Source: an uncultured Bacteroidia bacterium | GTDB lineage: Bacteria; Bacteroidota; Bacteroidia; Bacteroidales; UBA932 | Direction of reading: 5' to 3' | DNA: 6,558 nt | Assembly (NCBI GenBank): GCA_902796455.1 | Contig: CADBPH010000325.1 | Location: forward strand, 1 to 6,558 | Shown: positions 1 through 6,075 of the stretch, piece after piece | Position numbering within the stretch: the first letter of the stretch is position 1 | How the letters are laid out: each line of letters starts with the position of its first letter | Position numbers and translations under genes: made by a program | The notes under the pieces: generated by a model | Seen by the model: the letters and a program-made list of their open reading frames with translations, nothing else | Told to the model about the DNA's origin: nothing | The model's database searches: none

Positions 1-884
1 AGGACGATGGCGATGAGGATGGTCCCCAGGAATTCACTCATCGGGTGGGCGAGGGCTTGCCGGGTGGATACGCGGGCCGTCTTGCGCCGCAGGGCGTCCG
101 TAATGGCGGAGAAGCGGTTGGACATGCTTTTTTCCGCGATGAACGCCTTGATTACGCGCAGCCCGCCCAGGGTCTCTTCCACCTGTGTCATCGTGTCGCT
201 CCACAGTTCCTGCGCCTGCAGGGACTGCCGTTTGAGCTGCCGGCCGACAGCTCCCATGATCCAGCCAAGGACCGGTACGACCAGGAGGGTGAACAGGGTC
301 AGTTCCCAGCTCAGGTACACCAGGGCGGCGAAATAGAAGATGATCAGGATCGGATTCTTGATGAGCATGTCCAGCGTGCTCATGATGGAATTCTCGATTT
401 CATTCACGTCGCCGCTCATGCGGGCGATGATGTCGCCTTTCCGTTCCTGGGAGAAGAACCCCAGGGGAAGATACAGGATCTTGTCATACAGCTGCATGCG
501 GATGTCCCGGACCACGCCGGTGCGGATCGGGATCATGACGGCGGAAGAGCCGAAATAGCAGGCGGTTTTCAGCAGTGTCATCACCCCGAGGAAGCCGCAG
601 AGCAGCAGCAGGACCTTCGAGGCGCCGATGGTGGCCATCATGTCGGTCACCCACCAGTACGCATTGTTCAGGGCGATGTTCTTCAGGCTCATGCCCGGGG
701 TGTCCCAGGGAATGAACTGATAGACTGTGTCGCTGGTGTTGAACAGGATACGAAGCAGGGGGATGATCAGCGTGAAGGAAAAAATGTTGAAGATGGCGGA
801 CAGGATGTTGAGCACGACAGAGCCTGCCAGGTAACGTTTATACGGAGCGACATATCGCCGGATGACTTGCCAGAATTCTTTCAT
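1..884 (-). CDS. MsbA-type ABC exporter, transmembrane half (partial, C-terminus outside window)
   Basis: The reverse strand reads open from an ATG at 882-884 to the window edge, giving 294 residues starting MKEFWQVIRRYVAPYKRYLA. It matches the membrane domain of the type IV ABC exporters (MsbA/BmrA-like), which flip or export lipids, drugs or peptides across the inner membrane. Visible landmarks are hydrophobic segments at about 20-47, 89-118, 174-192 and 195-213, with another starting near 283. The intracellular coupling region at 127-165 contains LPLGFFSQERKGDIIARMSG, followed by DVNEIE. The GLRVIKAF motif lies at 241-248. The ATPase domain (Walker A, signature, Walker B) would lie beyond base 1, so an intact nucleotide-binding domain cannot be verified. 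The gene begins 13 bp after the stop of the M28-fold gene and is probably cotranscribed with it. There is no clear Shine-Dalgarno before the start. Substrate is unknown; a lipid or drug exporter is the default reading. Confidence 0.9.
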   Translation of the reverse strand, partial: MKEFWQVIRRYVAPYKRYLAGSVVLNILSAIFNIFSFTLIIPLLRILFNTSDTVYQFIPWDTPGMSLKNIALNNAYWWVTDMMATIGASKVLLLLCGFLGVMTLLKTACYFGSSAVMIPIRTGVVRDIRMQLYDKILYLPLGFFSQERKGDIIARMSGDVNEIENSIMSTLDMLIKNPILIIFYFAALVYLSWELTLFTLLVVPVLGWIMGAVGRQLKRQSLQAQELWSDTMTQVEETLGGLRVIKAFIAEKSMSNRFSAITDALRRKTARVSTRQALAHPMSEFLGTILIAIV

Positions 885-897
885 GGTGCGGGAAGGA

Positions 898-1863
898 TCA
901 TGCGAGCCGTTCGAGATAGTGGAAAATCAGGATGATCCGCTTGCGGAGGATGTCCAGGTCGAGGGTATCCACTGTGTCGTAGGTCTTGTTGTTGTTCAGG
1001 GTGATGCCGGATGTGAACATCACGGCGGGAATGCCGTGTTCTACAAAAAAGCGCTGTTCGCTGACTTTCCGGTAGAACAGCCGGGTGAAGTCCTTGCTGC
1101 CATAGTAGTCGAAGCCCAGGTCCAGCCCGGTTCCGTACCGCAGGTTGCAGGCCGCGAGGTCGTCCTGGGTAAAAGAGGGCATGGATTCGCGTCCGAGCAT
1201 GATGAGGTAGTCGGGCCGGGTGTCCCGGATGGGGGAGAGGGTGCTGCCGATCTGCTCGATGTTGACCACAGAGGAAATCATGTCCGGCCGGATCGGTTCT
1301 CCGGTCGACGGATTGACGAGGGAGCCGCTCTCGATGCAGTTCCAAAGGTCCTGTGCGCCATGCATGTTGAGGCCCTTGGCGTCCAGAGCGACGAAGAGGA
1401 TATTCTTCCGGTAAATCTGCCGGAATTTCCGCATGACGGAGAACATTTCGGCCATCTGGATCATGGCGGCGACGCCGGAAGCATTGCTGTCCGCTCCCGG
1501 ATACAGCCGGTCGCCGAGAACACCCAGCCCGTCATAGTGCGCCATGACAATCACATAGGATGCGCTGGGAATCGTGCTGTTCGAAGGAAGCATCCCGATG
1601 ATGTTCCGCCCTGTCACCCCGGTCGGAGTGATGAAATGCCGGACATACGAACCGCCCAGCGGCCGGAGCCCTTGCTGCCGGAACATCCGGACAATCCACA
1701 TGGCCGCTTCGCTGGAACCGGTACTGCCCGTCGCACGCCCCTGGCACAGGGTATCGGAAAGAAAAGCGATGCGGGCACGGAGCCGGTCCGTGCGGACGGT
1801 TTTTTCCGCTTCCTCTGCCGGTTTGATGACTTTGGCATGGAGGGGAAGCGCACCCCTCAGCAT
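898..1863 (-). CDS. M28-family peptidase-fold exported protein, probably catalytically degenerate
   Basis: The protein has 321 residues from the first ATG. It shows the M28 zinc-aminopeptidase fold: VIVMAHYDGLG (104-114, first metal His at H109), YPGADSNASG (121-130, bridging Asp D125), a strand FVALD (157-161), VVNIEQIG (199-206), and FTSG (283-286) before the last helix. Several residues of the active site are replaced. The usual Glu-Glu after the FVALD strand (general base plus zinc ligand) is K163-G164, the usual Asp of the NxDxIG-like strand is E203, and the C-terminal metal His aligns with N292. It may therefore bind one metal or none. The frame stays open 54 bases upstream of this ATG and encodes a lysine-rich start, a hydrophobic stretch and a lipobox (LSAC, Cys codon at 1870-1872), so the real product is probably a 336-339 residue lipoprotein begun at a CTG (1906-1908 or 1915-1917). 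The TGA stop is 13 bp from the ABC exporter start. The fold call is firm; loss of activity is inferred. Confidence 0.85.
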   Translation of the reverse strand: MLRGALPLHAKVIKPAEEAEKTVRTDRLRARIAFLSDTLCQGRATGSTGSSEAAMWIVRMFRQQGLRPLGGSYVRHFITPTGVTGRNIIGMLPSNSTIPSASYVIVMAHYDGLGVLGDRLYPGADSNASGVAAMIQMAEMFSVMRKFRQIYRKNILFVALDAKGLNMHGAQDLWNCIESGSLVNPSTGEPIRPDMISSVVNIEQIGSTLSPIRDTRPDYLIMLGRESMPSFTQDDLAACNLRYGTGLDLGFDYYGSKDFTRLFYRKVSEQRFFVEHGIPAVMFTSGITLNNNKTYDTVDTLDLDILRKRIILIFHYLERLA

Positions 1864-1917
1864 GCAGAGGCATGCCGACAGGAGGATCAGGTATCGTATT
1901 TTTTTCAGCGTTTTCAG
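1864..1917 (-). other. Probable N-terminal lipoprotein signal of the M28-fold gene
   Basis: In frame with the M28 gene and between it and a TAA stop (1918-1920), this stretch encodes LKTLKKIRYLILLSACLC. Basic residues are followed by a short hydrophobic core and LSAC, which fits the lipobox pattern [LVI][ASTVI][GAS]C. It contains no ATG, GTG or TTG. The candidate starts are CTG at 1915-1917, CTG at 1906-1908 and ATA at 1897-1899. The internal ATG at 1861-1863 would remove most of the export signal. A run of seven T on the plus strand (1899-1905) makes a sequencing indel possible, but neither alternative upstream frame offers an ATG either. Confidence 0.55.
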
Positions 1918-1938
1918 TTATTAAGGCACAATTATGGT

Positions 1939-1946
1939 TATATTTG
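1939..1946 (+). promoter_or_regulatory. Candidate -7 element of the TPR gene promoter
   Basis: TATATTTG is an exact match to the Bacteroidota primary sigma factor -7 consensus TAnnTTTG. It would place transcription start near 1950-1953, giving a leader of about 55 bases before the TPR start at 2007. No TTTG sits 19-21 bases upstream; that part reads about TTTTCAGTT, so the -33 box is weak. Confidence 0.45.
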
Positions 1947-1980
1947 CAGAATGCTGCGCGAAACCACAAATTCCATTCCT

Positions 1981-2012
1981 CAAAAATAGCAATTATCGGG
2001 GACAGAATGAAA
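1981..2012 (-). promoter_or_regulatory. Candidate promoter of the M28-ABC unit
   Basis: On the reverse strand, TATTTTTG (1988 down to 1981) matches the Bacteroidota TAnnTTTG -7 element. A TTTC at 2012-2009, one base off the -33 TTTG, lies exactly 20 bases upstream, within the usual 19-21 spacing. Transcription would start near 1974 and run leftward into the M28 gene. The -33 box overlaps the first codons of the oppositely oriented TPR gene. Confidence 0.45.
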
Positions 2013-4055
2013 CTTTTGGGCAAATATATTCTTTTTTTGGGGCTCTTGGCCGGCTTCTGCCTGCCTGTGGCCGCCCAATATGACCGGGACGTCTTCTTCA
2101 TCCGCGGACGGAGAGCGCTCTCGGACGGGAAATATGCCCAGTCCATCGAGAATTTCAACATTCTGGCCCGTCTGGATACAACCGATTACTGGACATTCTT
2201 TTACCGGGGAATTGCCAAATACAACCTCGGGGATTTGCGCGGCGCCCAGCGGGACTTTGACAATTCCGTGCGGTTGAATCCGGTCTTTACGTCGGGATAC
2301 CATTACCGGGCGATCACCCGGAGCCGTTTCGGGGAATATGATGCCGCCCTGGCGGACCTGGAACGCGCCCTGCGCCTGCGTCCCGGCTATGAAGGCCTCT
2401 ATTTCAGCCGGGGCGTCACTTATTTCCTGGCCCAGCAGTTCGACAAGGCCGTAGCGGACTTCGACCATTATATCCGGAAGGAGCCGAAGGATCCCTCCGC
2501 TTACCTGAACCGCGGGGCTTCCTTCCTGTTCCTGGGCGATACCACCCGTGCGCTGAATGACTACAACAAGGCCATCTCCCTGGACCGTTTCGAGCCGGAA
2601 GGCTACGTCCGGCGGGGGCGCCTGTATGCTGCCCGCGGCGCGTTGGACGCCGCCATCGCCGACATGGACCGGGCTGTGGAATTGGATTCTACCAGTACGT
2701 TCGCCTTTTTCAACCGGGCGCTGATGCATTACGAGCGAAAAGATTTCAACCGGGCCATGGCGGACCTGAACCGGGTGCTCCGCGACGAGCCGGGCAATGC
2801 CCTCACCCTGTATAACCGCAGCTTGATCAGCGCGCAGGTCGGGAATTTCGAGGATGCCCTGGCGGATATGGACCGGGTAATCAACATCAATCCGGGCAAT
2901 GTGCTGGCCTACTATAACCGGGCCTCCTATTTTGTCCAGATGGAACGGTGGCAGGATGCCCTGGAGGACTATGACATGGCGATTTCGCTGTATCCCGATT
3001 TTGCGAAGGCGTACATGAACCGCTCCTATGTGGAGAACCAACTGGGCATGCGTGCCGCCTCCAAACGCGACTATGAGACGGCCCAGGCCAAGGTCCGGGA
3101 GTACCGTCAGAAAAACAGCGGGGAGGCGGAAGGTTCCTTCGCCGATACGACGAAGAAATACAGCTCCCTCCTGGCGCTGGATGCGGAGTTCGCCAAGAAA
3201 GATTTCAATGATGAACTCCTGCAGCACCGCGATATCGACATCCGTCTCAAACCGCTCTACAAGTTTGTCCTGGCCCGGACGCGGGACAATGAGAATTATG
3301 CATTGAGCAACCGGTACGAGAATGTTTTGGTGGACAATTTCATCAATACTTCTCCGATCGCCTTGCGCATCACGAATGCGGACTCGGTTGCGGCACCATC
3401 CCCCGAGGCGACCAGGCAAATCCTGTACGGGGGCGATCCGGTCTATGCCGGAACATCCCGGGAGAAGTTGTCTCCCCAGCGTGTCGCCTTCCTGAAGGCG
3501 CTTTCAGAGGTGAATGAAAAACAGTTCAACTCTGCGCTGTCCTATTATGACCAGGCCGCTGCGGGTACGCCTTCCGGCAAGTATGATCCCTATTACACGG
3601 CCTTCTACCTGATGAACCGGGGTGTGCTCCGGTCCGAAATGATCGATTTCATCTCCTCCATCGAGAACAACGTGCAGACCTTGACCATGGATGACCAGGG
3701 AACGACCCGGGCCCGTGTCAAGGACCAGGTGAGCCGGACGTACGATTATTCCGAAGCGATTGACGACATGGCCGCCGCCCTGGCCATCGCACCGGAGATT
3801 CCCTATATCCATTTCAATCTCGGGAACTTGTACTGCCTTTCTTCCATGTTGGTTGAGGCCATCGGCAGTTATTCCGAAGCCATCCGCCTGTATCCTTACA
3901 TGGGGGATGCATACTTCAACCGCGGCCTTGTGCTGATTTATCTGAAAGACAAAGAGAAAGGGTGCATCGATCTCTCGCATGCCGGTGAGTTGGGCGTGCA
4001 GGACGCCTATGGCGTCATCAGCAAATACTGCGAAACAGAGCAGGAGGGGAGGTAA
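2007..4055 (+). CDS. Secreted tetratricopeptide repeat (TPR) protein
   Basis: The product has 682 residues. The start at 2007 is chosen because it begins a textbook signal peptide (MKLLGKY, then a hydrophobic core to about residue 22, with likely cleavage after VAA at residue 23, leaving Gln24). An upstream in-frame ATG at 1872 would bury this signal behind 45 residues. Ten TPR units then run in strict 34-residue phase: the helix-A arginine in (Y/F)xxR(G/A/S) recurs at residues 33, 67, 101, 135, 169, 203, 237, 271, 305 and 339. Residues about 367-490 are not TPR and show no domain I recognise. A second, shorter TPR block follows (around 500-540, then repeats centred at 605 and 639), ending with the common closing segment KEKGCIDLSHAGELG. 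The protein is likely periplasmic or at the outer-membrane face and acts as a binding scaffold. Its partner cannot be read from the sequence. It is the first gene of a unit with the hydrolase 3 bp downstream. Confidence 0.92.
   Translation: MKLLGKYILFLGLLAGFCLPVAAQYDRDVFFIRGRRALSDGKYAQSIENFNILARLDTTDYWTFFYRGIAKYNLGDLRGAQRDFDNSVRLNPVFTSGYHYRAITRSRFGEYDAALADLERALRLRPGYEGLYFSRGVTYFLAQQFDKAVADFDHYIRKEPKDPSAYLNRGASFLFLGDTTRALNDYNKAISLDRFEPEGYVRRGRLYAARGALDAAIADMDRAVELDSTSTFAFFNRALMHYERKDFNRAMADLNRVLRDEPGNALTLYNRSLISAQVGNFEDALADMDRVININPGNVLAYYNRASYFVQMERWQDALEDYDMAISLYPDFAKAYMNRSYVENQLGMRAASKRDYETAQAKVREYRQKNSGEAEGSFADTTKKYSSLLALDAEFAKKDFNDELLQHRDIDIRLKPLYKFVLARTRDNENYALSNRYENVLVDNFINTSPIALRITNADSVAAPSPEATRQILYGGDPVYAGTSREKLSPQRVAFLKALSEVNEKQFNSALSYYDQAAAGTPSGKYDPYYTAFYLMNRGVLRSEMIDFISSIENNVQTLTMDDQGTTRARVKDQVSRTYDYSEAIDDMAAALAIAPEIPYIHFNLGNLYCLSSMLVEAIGSYSEAIRLYPYMGDAYFNRGLVLIYLKDKEKGCIDLSHAGELGVQDAYGVISKYCETEQEGR
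4042..4052 (+). promoter_or_regulatory. Strong Shine-Dalgarno for the YycJ-like gene
   Basis: AGGAGGGGAGG lies in the last codons of the TPR gene, with the second purine block ending 6 bases before the ATG at 4059. It complements the 16S anti-SD and fixes the start of the downstream gene. Such a clear SD is unusual beside the SD-less starts elsewhere in this window and suggests reinitiation or coupled translation after the TPR stop codon. Confidence 0.6.
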
Positions 4056-4058
4056 GGG

Positions 4059-4865
4059 ATGATCCGGTTCATGAGTTTTTCCAGCGGAAGCTGCGGCAAT
4101 TGCTATTATCTCTCTTCAGACGGCCCCGAGGGGCACAAGGGCCTTCTGGTCGACGCCGGGGTGAGCCTGCGCCGGATGAAGGCCGTCCTGCTTTCCAGGG
4201 GATTGGATTTCAATGCCTTTTCGGATGTCCTGGTCACGCATGACCACCTGGACCACATCCGTCATCTGGGCGCTTTGTGCAAGCGGCTGGGCAAGCCGGT
4301 CCATGCCATGCCCGAGTTGCACCGTGCCCTGGCATACCATACGTTCACGGCTCCATATATCTCCGGTTGCCGCCAGGATCTGGTCGAAGGGGAGTGGAAT
4401 GAGGTGGCCGGAGCGCATGTCCGGTATTTCGAAGTCCCCCACGATGCCACGCGGACTGTCGGGTATGCCATCCTGTTGGACGGCCATAAATTCGTGATCA
4501 TGACCGATATCGGTTCTATGACCGAGGAAGCGCTCCGATTCGCCTCCCTGGCGGATACGGTGGTCATCGAGTCCAATTATGACATGGACATGCTGATGGG
4601 CGGCCCTTATCCCCATGAGCTCAAAATGCGGATCTGCACCGGAAACGGGCATCTGAGCAACGACGCCTGCGCGGCGGCCATCCGCCGGTTCTATCATGAC
4701 GGGCTGCGGAATCTCTTCCTCTGCCACCTGAGCGAGAACAACAATACGCCGGACCTGGCGCTTGCCTCGGCCCGGCGTGCCTTGGACGAATTGGGCGTCC
4801 CGGCTGGGGAAGTGCAGCTGCGTGCCCTCCCGCGCCAGGTCCCTTCTCCGTTATTTATTTTGTAG
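4059..4865 (+). CDS. YycJ/WalJ-like metallo-beta-lactamase-fold hydrolase
   Basis: The 268-residue protein begins MIRFMSFSSGSCGNCYYL, the N-terminal signature of the YycJ/WalJ branch of the MBL fold. All dinuclear metal positions appear present: the HxHxDH motif at 61-66 (H61, H63, D65, H66), H128 in VPHDATRTVGY, D150 in IMTDIG and the late His in LCHLSENNN (H223). The NGHLSND motif (196-202) is characteristic of YycJ proteins. No signal peptide is visible, so it is cytoplasmic. Firmicute relatives are encoded in the WalRK cell-wall regulator locus, and exonuclease activity on DNA has been reported for a Bacillus member; whether that carries over here is unknown. It follows the TPR gene by 3 bp and overlaps the convergent lyase gene by 15 bp at the 3' end. 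All motifs are intact and the length is normal for the family, so it is probably an active enzyme. Confidence 0.9.
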   Translation: MIRFMSFSSGSCGNCYYLSSDGPEGHKGLLVDAGVSLRRMKAVLLSRGLDFNAFSDVLVTHDHLDHIRHLGALCKRLGKPVHAMPELHRALAYHTFTAPYISGCRQDLVEGEWNEVAGAHVRYFEVPHDATRTVGYAILLDGHKFVIMTDIGSMTEEALRFASLADTVVIESNYDMDMLMGGPYPHELKMRICTGNGHLSNDACAAAIRRFYHDGLRNLFLCHLSENNNTPDLALASARRALDELGVPAGEVQLRALPRQVPSPLFIL

Positions 4866-6056
4866 CAATCGGTTCAGACCGCGGATAATCCGCCGTGTCC
4901 CTTCCCGGAGCAACGTTTCCGGGCAGGCAATGTTGATGCGGATGAATCCTTCCTGTCCGTACATCGAACCGGCATTGATCCAGACCCGTTCCCGCTCGAT
5001 CAGGCTTTTCTCAACCGCTTCGGAGGCGATGTCGCCGAGGGCGGAACAGTCCACCCAGACCAGATAAGTTCCTTCAAGCCGGCACAGGGGGAAATCCGGC
5101 GCCTCCTTCTCGAACAAGTCCTTGAGGATCAGGTAGTTTTTGTAGATCCTGTCGCGCAGTGCTTCCAGCCAGGCTTCTCCCTCCGGGGAATAGGCTGCCT
5201 GCAGGGCAATGACGCCGAACGGATTGACATCGCAGACCTCGTTGATGTTGATGGCCCGGTCGATGCGCTCCCGCCAACTGGAATTGTCCGTGATTATGTT
5301 GGCAATTTGGAGACCGGCCGTATTGAAGGATTTGCTGGGGGAATTGAGCGTGATGCTGCAGCCCTGGTTCTCCTTGCTGGCGGCGGCAAACGGCGTGAAA
5401 GTGTGCCCGGGAAGGGTGAGTTCGCAGTGGATTTCATCGCTGACGACAATCACCCCGTGACGCCGGCAGATTTCGCCGGTGCGGGCAAGCTCTTCCTGCG
5501 TCCAAACCCGTCCGGCCGGGTTGTGGGGGTTGCAGAGCAGCAGGATTTTCGCTTTGGGATCGGCACATTTGCGCTCCAGGTCCTCGAAATCCATCCGGTA
5601 AGTATGGTTCTCATACAAGAGCGGACTTTCGGTGCGGACACAGCCGTTGTTCCGGATCGAAGAGAAGAAGCAGTTGTAGACGGGCGTCTGGACAATGACT
5701 TGGTCGCCAGGGACCGTGAGTGCCTTGATCGTTGCGGAAATAGCCGGGACGACTCCGGAGGTGTAGAGGATCCAGGAGGGGTCGATGACCCAGCCGTGGC
5801 GCCTGGAAAACCAGTCTCTTACAGCTTGATAATACGATCCGGGGACTTGTGTATAGCCGAAAACCCCGTGCCCGACGCGGCGCTGCAGGGCATCGATGAT
5901 GCAGGGCGCTGTCCGGAAGTCCATGTCCGCCACCCACATGGGGATGATGTCGGCGCCTTCTTCAAGGCCCTGGACAGGAGGCTGTGCGTCCCATTTGTAG
6001 GCGCCGCTTCCCCGGCGGGGAACGATGGTTTCAAAGTCGAAGGGGCAGTGGTCCAT
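4851..6056 (-). CDS. patB: MalY/PatB-family PLP-dependent C-S beta-lyase (aminotransferase-like)
   Basis: The 401-residue full-length fold type I PLP enzyme has the MalY/PatB signatures. KWD (21-23) and PMWVADMDF (39-47) mark the N-terminus, followed by GYTQVPGSYY (67-76). Y127 in TPVYNCF stacks on the cofactor, and NPHNPAGRVW (176-185) is the cofactor-phosphate and substrate loop. D207 in VVSDEIHCEL pairs with the pyridine nitrogen, K242 in NSPSKSFNTAGL forms the Schiff base, and R373 in GFIRINIA binds the substrate carboxylate. Family members cleave the C-S bond of cystathionine or cysteine conjugates, releasing a thiol, pyruvate and ammonia; cystathionine beta-lyase activity in methionine synthesis is the commonest assignment. 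It is cytoplasmic. The gene starts 19 bp after the DUF3737 stop with no clear SD, suggesting a shared transcript. All catalytic residues are present. Exact substrate is uncertain, since MalY also has a regulatory role in E. coli. Confidence 0.9.
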   Translation of the reverse strand: MDHCPFDFETIVPRRGSGAYKWDAQPPVQGLEEGADIIPMWVADMDFRTAPCIIDALQRRVGHGVFGYTQVPGSYYQAVRDWFSRRHGWVIDPSWILYTSGVVPAISATIKALTVPGDQVIVQTPVYNCFFSSIRNNGCVRTESPLLYENHTYRMDFEDLERKCADPKAKILLLCNPHNPAGRVWTQEELARTGEICRRHGVIVVSDEIHCELTLPGHTFTPFAAASKENQGCSITLNSPSKSFNTAGLQIANIITDNSSWRERIDRAININEVCDVNPFGVIALQAAYSPEGEAWLEALRDRIYKNYLILKDLFEKEAPDFPLCRLEGTYLVWVDCSALGDIASEAVEKSLIERERVWINAGSMYGQEGFIRINIACPETLLREGTRRIIRGLNRLLQNK

Positions 6057-6075
6057 GATGCAGCGGGATAGGGGG

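Noticed and set aside
45..935. Long plus-strand open frame (296 codons) opposite the ABC exporter gene
   Set aside because: The reverse strand encodes a clear ABC transmembrane domain. The plus-strand translation is rich in Gly, His, Gln and Asp with no family likeness and is an antisense shadow of GC-rich coding sequence.
1946..1957. Small inverted repeat GCAG-AATG-CTGC near the presumed TPR transcription start
   Set aside because: A 4-bp stem with a 4-base loop is expected by chance and is too short to claim as an operator.
862..1989. Plus-strand open frame of 375 codons across the M28-fold gene
   Set aside because: It spans the divergent intergenic region and the antisense of the M28 gene, has no recognisable motif, and the reverse-strand product shows clear M28 landmarks.
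1872..2006. Upstream in-frame ATG (1872) as the start of the TPR gene
   Set aside because: It would add 45 residues ahead of a well-formed signal peptide, would lie upstream of the likely promoter and would overlap the M28 signal sequence.
1980..3419. Minus-strand open frame of 479 codons opposite the TPR gene
   Set aside because: Its length comes from the repetitive, GC-biased TPR codons read in antisense. It would contradict the signal peptide and ten phased TPRs on the plus strand.
5307..6071. Plus-strand open frame of 254 codons opposite the PatB-like gene
   Set aside because: The opposite strand has every catalytic motif of a PLP enzyme in one frame; this frame has no likeness to a known family.
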